Origin: CBDAKK01 sp965196605
Lineage (GTDB): Bacteria; Spirochaetota; Spirochaetia; WTKD01; G963693115
DNA: 64,000 nucleotides
Direction: 5' to 3'
Assembly: GCA_965196605.1 (NCBI GenBank)
Contig: CBDAKK010000003.1
Location: 145,486-209,485 of the forward strand
Under the pieces are notes generated by a model. The model was not told where the DNA came from. It did no database searches and saw nothing but the letters and a program-made list of their open reading frames with translations. A program made the translations under genes and the position numbers. This document shows positions 1 to 8,818 of the stretch, piece after piece; the stretch's first letter is position 1, and every line of letters begins with the position of its first letter.

Positions 1-386
1 CGCGTGCGTAACGAGGCATCTCCATCAAAAGTAAGTGGCTTATCTACAAGCGCTGCGAGCGCACTTGCAAAAAAAAGCGTGGTGCCACTGTTGCCTACAT
101 ACACGCTCTCGCGCTGGGGAATGAGCAATTCGTCGAGCGCGCTGGTGTCTACTTCTAAAAAGTCGTCATGCACTGTGCAGCGCGCACCCCAGTTTTGCGC
201 AACGGCAAGGGCGCTGTGCGTGTCTTCAGAGTACAGGGGGTTTAGAATGCGCGTTTTTCCGCGTGTAAGCGTACTTAATAACAGCGCGCGTATGGTGTGG
301 CTTTTTGAGCCCGGAATACGCACCTCAGCCTGAGACTGTGATAATGCGCTTGATGAAAGCGGAAAAATAACGCGCGAAGCACTCAT
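1..386 (-). CDS. aroA: 5-enolpyruvylshikimate-3-phosphate synthase, N-terminal part (cut by window edge)
   Basis: Read on the minus strand from an ATG at 384-386, the open frame runs off the left edge of the window (about 128 codons visible). The product would join shikimate-3-phosphate and phosphoenolpyruvate in the cytosolic shikimate pathway. The N-terminus carries IPGSKSHTIRALLL (family PGSKSxxxR, binding shikimate phosphate and PEP), followed near residue 100 by GNSGTTLFF (family GNAGTxxR/S region) and GDASLRTR (family GDxSLxxRP). The gene begins 14 bases after the fumC stop on the same strand, so it is probably co-transcribed with fumC. The start has a weak ribosome site (TAGG). Identity is secure; the C-terminal two thirds are not in this window. 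Confidence 0.93.
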   Translation of the reverse strand, partial: MSASRVIFPLSSSALSQSQAEVRIPGSKSHTIRALLLSTLTRGKTRILNPLYSEDTHSALAVAQNWGARCTVHDDFLEVDTSALDELLIPQRESVYVGNSGTTLFFASALAALVDKPLTFDGDASLRT

Positions 387-400
387 GAAACCTACCGTGT

Positions 401-1834
401 TTAGAGCATGCTTTGTGGATTGAGCACTTTGTCTACTTCAGCCTTTGAGAGTACTTTTTCTTCTAGCAATACTTCGCGTATGGTTTTTTTATCATGATAG
501 GCCTTGTGCGCAAGTGCTGCGGCTTTGTCATAACCAATTGTCTTGGCAAGGGGTGTTACCAAGGCGAGTGAATATTCAATCCAGTAGGCCGCGCGTTTTT
601 CATCAGCCTCTATGCCGCTTACGCATTTGGTGAGGAAAACATCACAGGTGTTTGCAGCAAGCTCTATGGCCGTGAGTACTTCATGCGAGAGTATGGGGTA
701 CATCATGATGAGTTGCAGGGGCGCGTTTTGTGCAGCGACCTTTATGGCTTCTGCCTTGCCCATGAGGTGTGCCGCGGACTGTATGACCATTTCAGGAATG
801 ACGGGGTTGACCTTGCCCGGCATAATGGAGGAACCGGGTTGCAAGGATGGCAGAATAATTTCGCCCAAGGCGCCTCGGGGGCCGCTTGACAAGAGGCGCA
901 AGTCGTTTGATATTTTCATGAGTGCCACAGCAAGCACGTTGAGCGCGCCGGCAAAAGCAACAAAGGGCTCGGCGGCGGCCATGCGTGCAAAGGGGCTCTT
1001 CATGGACCTAAATGGCACGCCGCTCTCTTTAGCCAGACTCTGCGCAAAACCTGTGGCAAAACCCTTGGCGCTGTTAAGCCCCGTGCCAACCGCAGTTCCA
1101 CCCTGCGGCAAGGCTTCAAAGTCGCCTACAAGGCGCGTTACTTGCTCATGTGCATATTCAATTTGCTGCGCAAACGCTCCAAACTCCTGCCCCAGAGTCA
1201 TGGGCACGGCGTCTTGCAAATGCGTTCTGCCAAGTTTTATGACCGCGGCAAATTCTTTTTCCTTTTTTTTGAAGCCCGCCGCGAGTGCAGACACTTTTTT
1301 TACAAGCTGTGGCAATGTCATTCGGGTGGCAATGTACAATGCTGAAGGAATAGTGTCGTTGGAAGATTGTCCTTTGTTTACGTGGTCGTTGGGATGCACG
1401 GGCTTTTTATCACCCTTACTGCCACCCAATAATTCGTTGGCCCTGTTTGAGAGCACTTCGTTCATGTTCATGTTCCACGAGGTTCCGCTGCCCGTTTGAA
1501 ACACGTCTATGGGGAAGTGGTCGGCGATGCTCTCGCCCTTGCGCGTGTTGGTAACGCCGTCGATGAGCTCCTCCGCTGCGCTTACAATTGCCTTTGCAAG
1601 TGGTGCTTCCAAAGCCTTTTTTTGCTTATTGACCAGTGCAGCGTGCTTTTTCACTCGCGCGAGTGCAGTCAAAAAGTCTGCGTGTATGCGCAGCGGTGAA
1701 ATAGAAAAGTTTTCCACAGCGCGCTGCGTTTGCGCGCCCCAATAGGCACTTTCGTGTACCTGCACTTCTCCCATTGAGTCCAGTTCTGTTCTGTAATTTT
1801 TTGCTTGTTTTGGTTCTTTTTTTTGCGTTGCCAT
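401..1834 (-). CDS. fumC: Class II fumarate hydratase
   Basis: This 477-residue protein interconverts fumarate and malate in the cytosol. It has the class II fumarase/aspartase superfamily signature GSSIMPGKVNP near residues 334-344, the TGSGTSWNMN substrate-site segment near 114-123 and GRTHLQDAVP near 202-211, which carries the catalytic His. The length equals the family norm of about 460-480. The start is supported by a GGAGG ribosome site 6 bases upstream. It is followed after 14 bases by aroA. The first 15 residues are lysine-rich and poorly conserved, which is normal. Aspartase is the main alternative; the HPNDHVNKGQSSND segment and overall similarity favour fumarase. Confidence 0.95.
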   Translation of the reverse strand: MATQKKEPKQAKNYRTELDSMGEVQVHESAYWGAQTQRAVENFSISPLRIHADFLTALARVKKHAALVNKQKKALEAPLAKAIVSAAEELIDGVTNTRKGESIADHFPIDVFQTGSGTSWNMNMNEVLSNRANELLGGSKGDKKPVHPNDHVNKGQSSNDTIPSALYIATRMTLPQLVKKVSALAAGFKKKEKEFAAVIKLGRTHLQDAVPMTLGQEFGAFAQQIEYAHEQVTRLVGDFEALPQGGTAVGTGLNSAKGFATGFAQSLAKESGVPFRSMKSPFARMAAAEPFVAFAGALNVLAVALMKISNDLRLLSSGPRGALGEIILPSLQPGSSIMPGKVNPVIPEMVIQSAAHLMGKAEAIKVAAQNAPLQLIMMYPILSHEVLTAIELAANTCDVFLTKCVSGIEADEKRAAYWIEYSLALVTPLAKTIGYDKAAALAHKAYHDKKTIREVLLEEKVLSKAEVDKVLNPQSML

Positions 1835-1863
1835 AGCGCCTCCAAGAGTGTAAAGTACTCAAA

Positions 1864-1892
1864 ATTATAGAGCATTTACACGGACGTGACAA
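1864..1892 (-). promoter_or_regulatory. Sigma-70-type promoter for fumC-aroA
   Basis: On the minus strand there is a -35 TTGTCA (1887-1892), a 17-base spacer and a perfect -10 TATAAT (1864-1869). Transcription would begin about 23 bases before the fumC ATG, leaving room for the GGAGG site. Spacing and match make this one of the clearest promoters in the window. Confidence 0.7.
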
Positions 1893-2057
1893 CTAAATGC
1901 GCCTACAAGCACGGTGTGCACGCAAGGCGTAGGCATTGTTGGCAAGTACAGTAGCACAAAGCCCTAAAAAGGCGCGCGATTTTTGAAGCAAGGTTCTTTA
2001 TATTATGCAAACGAGAGGTTATGCACATAAGGTTTGGTTTTTGTACGCCGTGTACAA

Positions 2058-2123
2058 ATTCACCGTTTTCGTGCAACCACTATGCAGCGGAATGGAGCGT
2101 CATAGCCCTCCACGGTTTTATCA
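2058..2123 (-). pseudogene. Duplicated 3' end of cmoB (left boundary of the lipoprotein cassette)
   Basis: This 66-base stretch is nearly identical (about two mismatches) to 6867-6932, which holds the last 20 codons and stop of the intact cmoB. Read on the minus strand it encodes DKTVEGYDAPFRCIVVARKR and a stop, with no gene in front. The rest of 1893-2234 shows no convincing gene or RNA. The fragment lies on one side of the two LRR lipoprotein genes and the intact copy lies on the other, so it marks the left edge of an inserted or duplicated block. Confidence 0.85.
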
Positions 2124-2234
2124 ATATGTAGTACGCATGAGTAAATCAACTTGACCATTTGTATCACATTATGCCGGATGAACATAGGCTTTGCTGCGAT
2201 TGCCTATTATTTACTTGATTAGAACACGATATAA

Positions 2235-3560
2235 TCATGGATGAAACTTAAAATGAGATTTTTTCGGGAAATATGGATTAGAATTACCACTTTGTCCTGG
2301 AAGAATTTTTTGATATAAATTTTGAGATATGATAACGATTGGAGTTGCCGTACTCTGCGATTGTTTAGAAAGAGGATGATCTATAAATGCATACGTTCCA
2401 AGAAAGGTTACAGACTTTGGCACTTCGATTCTAGTAAGCCGATATCCCGTGGACATCATAAAAGCTTGTGATCCAATGCTCTTTAGTGTTGAAGGAAGTT
2501 TAAGCGTAGCAATGGGATTTCCTGCAAAAACACCAAAGCCTATATCGGTGATACCTTCGTTAATAATAAGCTCAGCAATCTTATTACCTGCAAATGCTAT
2601 CTTTCCTATAAAAGCCACATTTCCCGGGATTGTGAGTTTTTCTATATGATTAAATCCAAAAGCACGCCTTTCAATATGCTTTACCCTATCAGAAATTACC
2701 AGTTTCTGTATCTTATTAGCTCCAAAAGCGCTGTCCCCAATATGCATTACATTAGAGTTTGTAAGATCCAAAACTTCTAATTTATTAGCAAAAAATGCTT
2801 TATTACCAATGTAAGTCACCGTCTGGATGTGAAGAGTCTTAATGTCATTAAACATAAAGGCACCTTCAGAAATTCTTGTTATGCTCTTGGGAATAGTAAG
2901 ACTTGTAAAATAATTACCTCCAAAAGCTTCTTTGCTGATGGCTGTCACAGTCTCGGGAATTATGATAGCCTCTATTCCAGCTTTTCTGAATGCGAATTCA
3001 CCAATAGAAGTTAAACTTTTTGGAATACGCACAGGAGCAACTGAAGTTTTTTGTACACAGATTTCGCTAGATGAACAACCAAACGCTTGCCTGCCTATGA
3101 ATTTCAGAGAATCTGGAAGGTTCAACTCATTAAGTTGTCTATTGTCTACAAAAGCTGTATCATCTATAGCTATCAGTCCTTGAGGTCGCGTAAGTGTTTT
3201 AATATCATTGTTCGCAAAAGCACCCTCACATATTACTTGAAGTTTAGAAGCAGCACTAAAAACAATTTTGGTAAAAGACTGTAATCTATTTCCCGCATAC
3301 TCATGAGGATAAATAACAACAGTATTCGGATCAATAACAATATCTTTTCCTGAAATAGTATTAACATTTCTAAGTTGGTATCTCTTAGGTGGTGTACATA
3401 CCTTTGCTATATTCTTCGCAATTTGTGCTGCAGTGGTCCCAATACCGTTAGCTGGGTCTTGACCTGCTGATGATGTACTCTTCTTTTTTAATGTTAAATC
3501 CTCTTCGCATGCAAAAAACAGCACAAAAATAGTTAAAAATATAAACTTTAATACGCTCAC
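2235..3560 (-). CDS. BspA-like leucine-rich-repeat lipoprotein
   Basis: Predicted surface lipoprotein of about 441 residues. I chose the GTG at 3558-3560 because a GAGGT site sits 6 bases ahead of it; a longer TTG start at 3581 has no such site. The N-terminus is a short hydrophobic signal ending LFFAC, a spirochaete-type lipobox. From about residue 95 to the end there are roughly a dozen LRR_5 (TpLRR/BspA) units with the pattern LTIPxxVxxIGxxAFxxNxI. Proteins of this family in oral bacteria and treponemes bind host or bacterial surfaces; the ligand here is unknown. The gene is AT-rich compared with neighbouring housekeeping genes and is divergent from another LRR gene. Confidence 0.85.
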   Translation of the reverse strand: MSVLKFIFLTIFVLFFACEEDLTLKKKSTSSAGQDPANGIGTTAAQIAKNIAKVCTPPKRYQLRNVNTISGKDIVIDPNTVVIYPHEYAGNRLQSFTKIVFSAASKLQVICEGAFANNDIKTLTRPQGLIAIDDTAFVDNRQLNELNLPDSLKFIGRQAFGCSSSEICVQKTSVAPVRIPKSLTSIGEFAFRKAGIEAIIIPETVTAISKEAFGGNYFTSLTIPKSITRISEGAFMFNDIKTLHIQTVTYIGNKAFFANKLEVLDLTNSNVMHIGDSAFGANKIQKLVISDRVKHIERRAFGFNHIEKLTIPGNVAFIGKIAFAGNKIAELIINEGITDIGFGVFAGNPIATLKLPSTLKSIGSQAFMMSTGYRLTRIEVPKSVTFLGTYAFIDHPLSKQSQSTATPIVIISQNLYQKILPGQSGNSNPYFPKKSHFKFHP

Positions 3561-3609
3561 ACAATACCTCAAAATATACAAAAAAGTAAAATAATATAAT
3601 TTTTTTCTA

Positions 3610-3640
3610 TTGACTTTATGTCATGTAATTACATTATAAT
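3610..3640 (+). promoter_or_regulatory. Probable promoter of the LRR/InlB-repeat lipoprotein
   Basis: TTGACT (3610-3615) and TATAAT (3635-3640) are separated by 19 bases, slightly longer than ideal. The start point would fall near 3647, which favours the downstream ATG at 3680 over the ATG at 3653. The same AT-rich spacer must hold the promoter of the divergent LRR gene. Confidence 0.5.
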
Positions 3641-3679
3641 TAAAGCAATTAAATGTTTTTTGTTCAATATGAAATCGCT

Positions 3680-6600
3680 ATGAAGAAAATTTTTTTTATT
3701 ATTTGTAAGTCTATGGTTTTGGCGGTGTTGGCATTACTTACAACGTGTGAGGAAAAAATCGTCGTTATTACCAAACCTACAGTACCTAAGAAGACTCAGG
3801 AGACTACGGTTAGTCGTAAGGTAGCTAGAATTCCAGCGAATATGGATAGCATTCCCGCTGGGGGATACGCAGACCAAGGTTTTACAGAAATTAACTGGGG
3901 AAATTCTAAAATTAAAAAAATAGGCACAGGGGCTTTTAAGGGTAATAACATTACAGAACTCGCGCTACCTGATTCAGTGATAATTATAGAAGCTGATGCT
4001 TTTAAAGACAACAAGATTACTTCGCTTTCCTTTGGTAAAAACGTGGAAATCATAGGAAAAAACACCTTTGAAGGCAACAGTATCGCAGAAGTGGTGCTTG
4101 CTCATGCGACTACTCATGTAAAAGTAGGCGCGTTTAGGGGGAATCCACTTACAAAGCTCACCTTGGGCATAAATCTGCAAGCCCTAGAAGCCGGAGCTTT
4201 TAATACAAGCGTTCAAAAACTCGATGTGGTATTGTGGAGCCCTATTTTTCAACTAAACGATAAGCTAGCGCTTGCTAATGTATTTGGAAAAAACGTTACC
4301 TTAAACTTTGCGATTGATCCATTAGTAAACAATAAAAGATTTATTGCGAAAATAAGCAAACGGACAGCACATTTAAACGCCGTAGCAAAAGACATGTCGA
4401 GCTTATTGTCGGTTATTTTGATGAGTGAAGATGAGGTTTTTACAACGGTATACGCCGATGCTACCAATAAAACTATTTCTAAACCGCTACAACCTAAAAG
4501 GGTGGGATATATTTTTCAACACTGGTATAAAGACAAGAAGCAAAAGGAGAATGTGTTCAAAAATAATCAAGAACTTTCAGTGAAGGACGGCGATATACTG
4601 TATGCACAATGGAAACAAGCAAAATACAAGGTTATATTCCGTGGCAATGGCGGTTTTTTAAACGAGAAGCAAACTATTAAATATGGTGAGTATGCACAAA
4701 AGCCCTTGCCAGAAGTTGGTAAAAAAGACAGCGTGCTTCATAAGCGCAACCACATACTTGAAGGTTGGCGTGAAAAAGATAAGCTTGGAATGTTTGATTT
4801 CAGAAATACCCCTATTACGGCTGATGTTACTTTGTATGCAAAATGGAAGCGTATAAGCTACCCCGTTAGGTTTGATATGACTGGGGCAGATGATACGTCT
4901 ACAATAGATGAACAATATATTGACATTGGCGAAAACGCTAAAAAACCTGATGAAAAGAAAATAACACGAAGGGGATACACCTTTGTGGATTGGTTTGAGA
5001 AAGATGCTAAAGGTAACTTAAAATCCAAGGCATTTAAGTTTGCAACAACCCCCATTATAGCTGATATTACTTTGTATGCGAAGTGGAAGATTATAAGTTA
5101 CACAGTTACCTTTGATACTAATGGAGATGATGTGTCCACAAAGATAGATTCGCAAAGCATTGACTACAGAAACAATGCTCAGAAGCCAACAATAAAGCTT
5201 ACGAAAACGGGATACACCTTTGTGGACTGGTTTGAGAAAGATGCCAGTGGTAAGTTTAAATCCGAAGCATTTAAGTTTGCAACAACTCCCATTAGGGCTG
5301 ATATTGCTTTGTATGCAAAGTGGAAGATTATAAGTTATACAGTTACCTTTGATACTAATGGAGCTGATGCGTCCACAAAGATAGATTCGCAAAGCATTGG
5401 CTACGGAGGACATCAGGCTAAGAAGCCAACAATAAAGCTTACGAAAACGGGATACACCTTTGTGGACTGGTTTGAGAAAGACGCTAAAGGTAACTTTAAG
5501 TCCGAGGCATTTAAATTTAGCAAAACTCCCATTATAGCTGATATTACTTTGTATGCAAAGTGGAAGATTATAAGTTACACAGTTACCTTTGATACTAATG
5601 GAGATGATGCGTCCACAAAGATAGATTCGCAAAGCATTGACTACAGAAACAATGCTCAGAAGCCAACAATAAAGCTTACGAAAACGGGATACACCTTTGT
5701 CGATTGGTTTGAGAAAGATGTCAATGGTAAGTTTAAATCCGAGGCGTTTAAATTTAGCACAACTCCCATTACTGGGGACACTACTTTGTATGCGCTCTGG
5801 GGTTGTAAGCTTACATTTGATACAAATGGAGATAATAAGAATACAAAGATAAGTGAGCAAATTGTTGTAGACGGAAGAAATGCTAAAAAACCTCATGAAA
5901 AACTTACTAAAACAGGCAACAACTTTATGGGCTGGTTTGAGAAAGATCTCAGCGGCAACTTCAAATATAAGGCCTTTAAATTTAGCACAAATCCCATTAG
6001 GGCTGATATTACTTTGTATGCAAAGTGGGAGTTAAAAGAATATACAGTTACATTTATTAGAACCGATATCCGAAGCTGGAGGAGAGTTGAAACTGTTAAA
6101 TTTGAAAAACTCACTCCAAAGGTTAGCCCTGAAAAAAAACCGGGATACCTTTTTAAGGGGTGGTATTATTACAACCCGCATGACCAGGGTATTACTAGTG
6201 ATATGCTTAGCTCTAAGAATAAATTTGATTTTAATACAAAAATTGTTAAGAATCATATTTTGTATGCACATTGGGAAAAAGCCGACGGGGACACAATTAA
6301 AAGTATAGAAATGAATGGTGGTCCAAAAAGGAACCAAACCTATGGTAAAGGTGAAAAAATTGTCGTCAAGGTGAATTTTTCCAACAAATTCCTTAATGGT
6401 TTGTCTCTTAAAATTAAAAATAGTCAGAGTCCACAAATAACTATCCAGATAGGTTCTAAAAAAAGAAAAGCTACCCAGTTCTATCGCTATGGGGTTGTAT
6501 TTCTTTCCAACTATATGTTCTTTAAATATGAAGTACAACCCGATGATAAAGATAGTGACGGCATTGAAGTTATTGCAAATTCGTTTGACTTGCGTGGTGG

Positions 6601-6691
6601 AACTCTTAAAAATGTAGAAGACAAAGATGTTATACTCACTCATTCAGAACTTAAGGCTGGACAAAATCACAAGGTAGATGGAACAAAATAA
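3680..6691 (+). CDS. Lipoprotein with LRR_5 repeats followed by InlB-type (Flg_new) repeats
   Basis: About 1003 residues from the ATG at 3680; an in-frame ATG at 3653 adds nine residues ahead of the signal peptide MKKIFFIICK and is less likely. The lipobox is LLTTC. Residues about 60-180 contain four or five LRR_5 units. Residues about 310-870 hold seven or eight units of about 80 residues with the Listeria-Bacteroides/InlB B-repeat pattern (YTVTFDTNG...GYTFVDWFEKD...ITLYAKWK). The last 150 residues are unlike the repeats. The architecture resembles bacterial adhesins. No ribosome site is obvious. Ligand unknown. This gene and its divergent neighbour form an AT-rich accessory cassette. Confidence 0.85.
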   Translation: MKKIFFIICKSMVLAVLALLTTCEEKIVVITKPTVPKKTQETTVSRKVARIPANMDSIPAGGYADQGFTEINWGNSKIKKIGTGAFKGNNITELALPDSVIIIEADAFKDNKITSLSFGKNVEIIGKNTFEGNSIAEVVLAHATTHVKVGAFRGNPLTKLTLGINLQALEAGAFNTSVQKLDVVLWSPIFQLNDKLALANVFGKNVTLNFAIDPLVNNKRFIAKISKRTAHLNAVAKDMSSLLSVILMSEDEVFTTVYADATNKTISKPLQPKRVGYIFQHWYKDKKQKENVFKNNQELSVKDGDILYAQWKQAKYKVIFRGNGGFLNEKQTIKYGEYAQKPLPEVGKKDSVLHKRNHILEGWREKDKLGMFDFRNTPITADVTLYAKWKRISYPVRFDMTGADDTSTIDEQYIDIGENAKKPDEKKITRRGYTFVDWFEKDAKGNLKSKAFKFATTPIIADITLYAKWKIISYTVTFDTNGDDVSTKIDSQSIDYRNNAQKPTIKLTKTGYTFVDWFEKDASGKFKSEAFKFATTPIRADIALYAKWKIISYTVTFDTNGADASTKIDSQSIGYGGHQAKKPTIKLTKTGYTFVDWFEKDAKGNFKSEAFKFSKTPIIADITLYAKWKIISYTVTFDTNGDDASTKIDSQSIDYRNNAQKPTIKLTKTGYTFVDWFEKDVNGKFKSEAFKFSTTPITGDTTLYALWGCKLTFDTNGDNKNTKISEQIVVDGRNAKKPHEKLTKTGNNFMGWFEKDLSGNFKYKAFKFSTNPIRADITLYAKWELKEYTVTFIRTDIRSWRRVETVKFEKLTPKVSPEKKPGYLFKGWYYYNPHDQGITSDMLSSKNKFDFNTKIVKNHILYAHWEKADGDTIKSIEMNGGPKRNQTYGKGEKIVVKVNFSNKFLNGLSLKIKNSQSPQITIQIGSKKRKATQFYRYGVVFLSNYMFFKYEVQPDDKDSDGIEVIANSFDLRGGTLKNVEDKDVILTHSELKAGQNHKVDGTK
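5080..5800 (+). repeat. Near-identical tandem coding repeats of about 240 bases
   Basis: Three successive InlB-type units starting near 5091, 5329 and 5569 are almost identical in DNA as well as protein, including third-codon positions, with spacing of 237-240 bases. Flanking units (from about 4855 and 5800) are more diverged. Such identity indicates recent duplication or gene conversion and makes copy number unstable. Confidence 0.85.
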
Positions 6692-6868
6692 AGTTTTAGT
6701 AATATAGCAACTTGGGGCTGTCGTGTTTGGGCTTAATGTAGCAAGGCATAAAATGATGTTGAAAATCTTTGCATATAGTTTGAAAATGAATACCTACAAT
6801 GTATTGTTATCTCGTTTCATAGATATAATCTACTAAAGATATATGGAGTAAAGGCATTAATATACAAT

Positions 6869-7888
6869 TCACCGTTTTCGTGCAACCACTATGCAGCGGA
6901 ATGGAGCGTCATAGCCTTCTACGGTTTTATCAGCGTTGTCCGTGCTTAAAAAATTTTCAAGCGTGTGGGTGGTGAGCCAGTCGCTGCTGCCTTGCTCCTC
7001 CGCGCTTGTGCGTACGGGTTCATCATAAGCCAGCACTTCAAAGTTGCAACGCGTAAGCCAGTGTCTTACTACGGAGGCAGAGGGAATGAACCAATACCCT
7101 GATGAGTTTTGGTAGGTCTTTTGCGGAAACAGGCATAGGTCTTGATGCGTGTTAAGGCAGATGGTCTCAATGACTATGAGGCCATTTTTTTTTAAAGCGC
7201 GGTGTAGGGACTGCAGGCACTGTAGGGGGTTGCGCTGGTGGTATAAAATGCCCATGCAAAAGACGCTGTCAAACATGTGGTCAAAGCACGCATTGAGCGG
7301 CGCGCCGAGCATTTCAAAGTAGAGCGGGAGGCTTGGGAGCGCCATGGAGAAAAACTGGTGGTAGTATGCGTACTTTGGCATGGGGTCTACGGCAAGCGCA
7401 AAACGTGCGCCGGCGCTGAGCATGCGGAATGTGTAGTACAAGTTGTTTGCGCCTATGTCGAGTACTGCTTTATTTTTACAGAGCAGGTCAATGTCAAAGA
7501 TGCGCGCGAGACGCTGCCATTTAAGGTTGCTACGCCACTCTGCGTTTATGGTGGTGTTAAAAATAGCAAAGGGTCCCTTGCGCCACGGGATGAGGTTTCG
7601 TAGTACCTGTGTAGTCTTTTCAGCAAAAGCGCGCTGCACTTCATCATTCTCACAAGCTTCAAGTACATCGTTGCTTATGCAGACGAGGCCATCTTTATCG
7701 CGCACAAGGCTTTCATGCCCTCCCGTTGTCTCTTCATAGGTGCGCTTCCACGCATCAAGCGCATCACGTAAGCTGCCAAAATGCGCGCGGTTTTTTTCGG
7801 TGTGCTCCTTTTCGCGCACCTGCGCTATGTAAGAGTGTAGCGCGCGGGCATCTGCAAACTCCGCAAGCCATGCATCCCGCTCTTTCAC
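6869..7888 (-). CDS. cmoB: tRNA U34 carboxymethyltransferase CmoB
   Basis: CmoB transfers a carboxymethyl group from carboxy-S-adenosylmethionine to 5-hydroxyuridine-34 of certain tRNAs. Matches with the enterobacterial protein include IPWRKGPFAIFNTTINAEWR, a VLDIGANNLYY nucleotide-binding loop (family VLDVGCGxGYH), MGILYHQRNPL and the end KTVEGYDAPFRCIVVARK. I start at the GTG 7886-7888, which overlaps the cmoA stop as GTGA and gives 339 residues (family about 323); an ATG at 7936 would overlap cmoA by 52 bases. The glycine-rich loop is atypical (GANN for GCGxG). It is the last gene of the tkt operon. Its last 66 bases are repeated at 2058-2123. Confidence 0.85.
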   Translation of the reverse strand: MKERDAWLAEFADARALHSYIAQVREKEHTEKNRAHFGSLRDALDAWKRTYEETTGGHESLVRDKDGLVCISNDVLEACENDEVQRAFAEKTTQVLRNLIPWRKGPFAIFNTTINAEWRSNLKWQRLARIFDIDLLCKNKAVLDIGANNLYYTFRMLSAGARFALAVDPMPKYAYYHQFFSMALPSLPLYFEMLGAPLNACFDHMFDSVFCMGILYHQRNPLQCLQSLHRALKKNGLIVIETICLNTHQDLCLFPQKTYQNSSGYWFIPSASVVRHWLTRCNFEVLAYDEPVRTSAEEQGSSDWLTTHTLENFLSTDNADKTVEGYDAPFRCIVVARKR

Positions 7889-8778
7889 GGCAGCGCCGAG
7901 CCCTTGTGCACCGCGTAGGCGTGAAATGCCCCCCACGCAAAAAATGCATCCACGCTGCTGTGAGGCAACCCCTCCAAGAGCGAAGTAAACGCTCGCTCAG
8001 GCATGGGGCGCAAAACCCCTACAAGTGCTTTACGCTTGCCCTCTATTTCTCTTTCGCTATACCCCATGCCTCGCTTGAAGCTTGTATACATTGCATCCCA
8101 TACTTGCTGAGACGCTTCGTCGTTGGCGCACAGCTTTTCCCCAATGACAAGCACGCTTTTTTCTTCCATTGCATTCCAGACTTGGTGCAAAATTTGCTCA
8201 CGCAGGTGCGGCGGCGTAAACTGCAACACAAAGTGTACTACAACCACGCGCAAATTCACGTCGCTGTTTTCGTATTTTTTCAAGAGTGCCCCGCGCTGCG
8301 TTGCGTCGGCAATGTCCACGCATTCGTACGTAATGCTGTGCCACAATTTTTCACGTTGATATAAATTATGTTGCGCGCCGCGCAGCATGTGGGGGCTGTT
8401 GTCGCATGCAATGGCGCTACAGTGCTTGAGCGAAAAATTTTGAGCATCCGCGTAGTTGCTTATGTTCATTAAGGTAGTGCCAAGGCTTGCCCCTATGTCG
8501 AGTATTCCACAAAGCGCAGTTGTGTCAGCTTGCGCAGCGCGCAAGTACTGCGCGGCGTAGTAGGCGGTAAAGTTTTGAATGTCAAAATAGCCCGGTATGC
8601 TGCGCTGCGCCATGTCAGAAAAAACGCGCGCTACGTTTTCATTAAATGTAAAAGAGCCTTCCTCCACAGCGTCCTGGGCATAGAGTGCATCGCGAGCGTG
8701 GTTTTCATATGCTTTTTTTCCTTCTGTAAGAATGTGTTGTTTCTCAGAAGCTTGGCTTTGGTTTTTATTATTATTCAC
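7885..8778 (-). CDS. cmoA: Carboxy-S-adenosylmethionine synthase CmoA
   Basis: CmoA makes carboxy-SAM from SAM and prephenate, supplying CmoB for wobble-uridine modification. The 297-residue product shows the family pattern: FNENVARVFSDMAQRSIPGY near residues 44-63, LDIGASLGTTLMNI as the SAM loop, CDNSPHML, VVVHFVLQFTPP and FKRGMGYSEREIEGKRKAL. It is longer than E. coli CmoA (247) because of an N-terminal extension of about 30 residues. The stop overlaps the cmoB GTG start by two bases, consistent with translational coupling. It follows the second MFS gene after 40 bases. Confidence 0.88.
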   Translation of the reverse strand: MNNNKNQSQASEKQHILTEGKKAYENHARDALYAQDAVEEGSFTFNENVARVFSDMAQRSIPGYFDIQNFTAYYAAQYLRAAQADTTALCGILDIGASLGTTLMNISNYADAQNFSLKHCSAIACDNSPHMLRGAQHNLYQREKLWHSITYECVDIADATQRGALLKKYENSDVNLRVVVVHFVLQFTPPHLREQILHQVWNAMEEKSVLVIGEKLCANDEASQQVWDAMYTSFKRGMGYSEREIEGKRKALVGVLRPMPERAFTSLLEGLPHSSVDAFFAWGAFHAYAVHKGSALP

Positions 8779-8818
8779 GGAGTACCTTCTTATAACGTGG
8801 CCGCTAGACCTAAGACTA

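Noticed and set aside
612..1499. Long plus-strand open frame (295 codons) opposite fumC
   Set aside because: It mirrors the GC-rich third positions of fumC on the other strand, has no ribosome site and no recognisable protein.
1893..2057. Possible tRNA or small RNA between fumC and the LRR cassette
   Set aside because: No T-arm GTTCGA motif and no cloverleaf-like pairing could be found here or in other intergenic regions.
5018..5896. Minus-strand frame of 292 codons with repeats
   Set aside because: It is the antisense of the InlB-type repeats; its repetitive sequence is a by-product of the real gene.
6032..6643. Minus-strand frame of 203 codons
   Set aside because: Antisense to the C-terminal part of the LRR/InlB lipoprotein; no start signals.
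7726..8364. Plus-strand frame of 212 codons opposite cmoB/cmoA
   Set aside because: Shadow of two recognisable genes on the minus strand, spanning their boundary.
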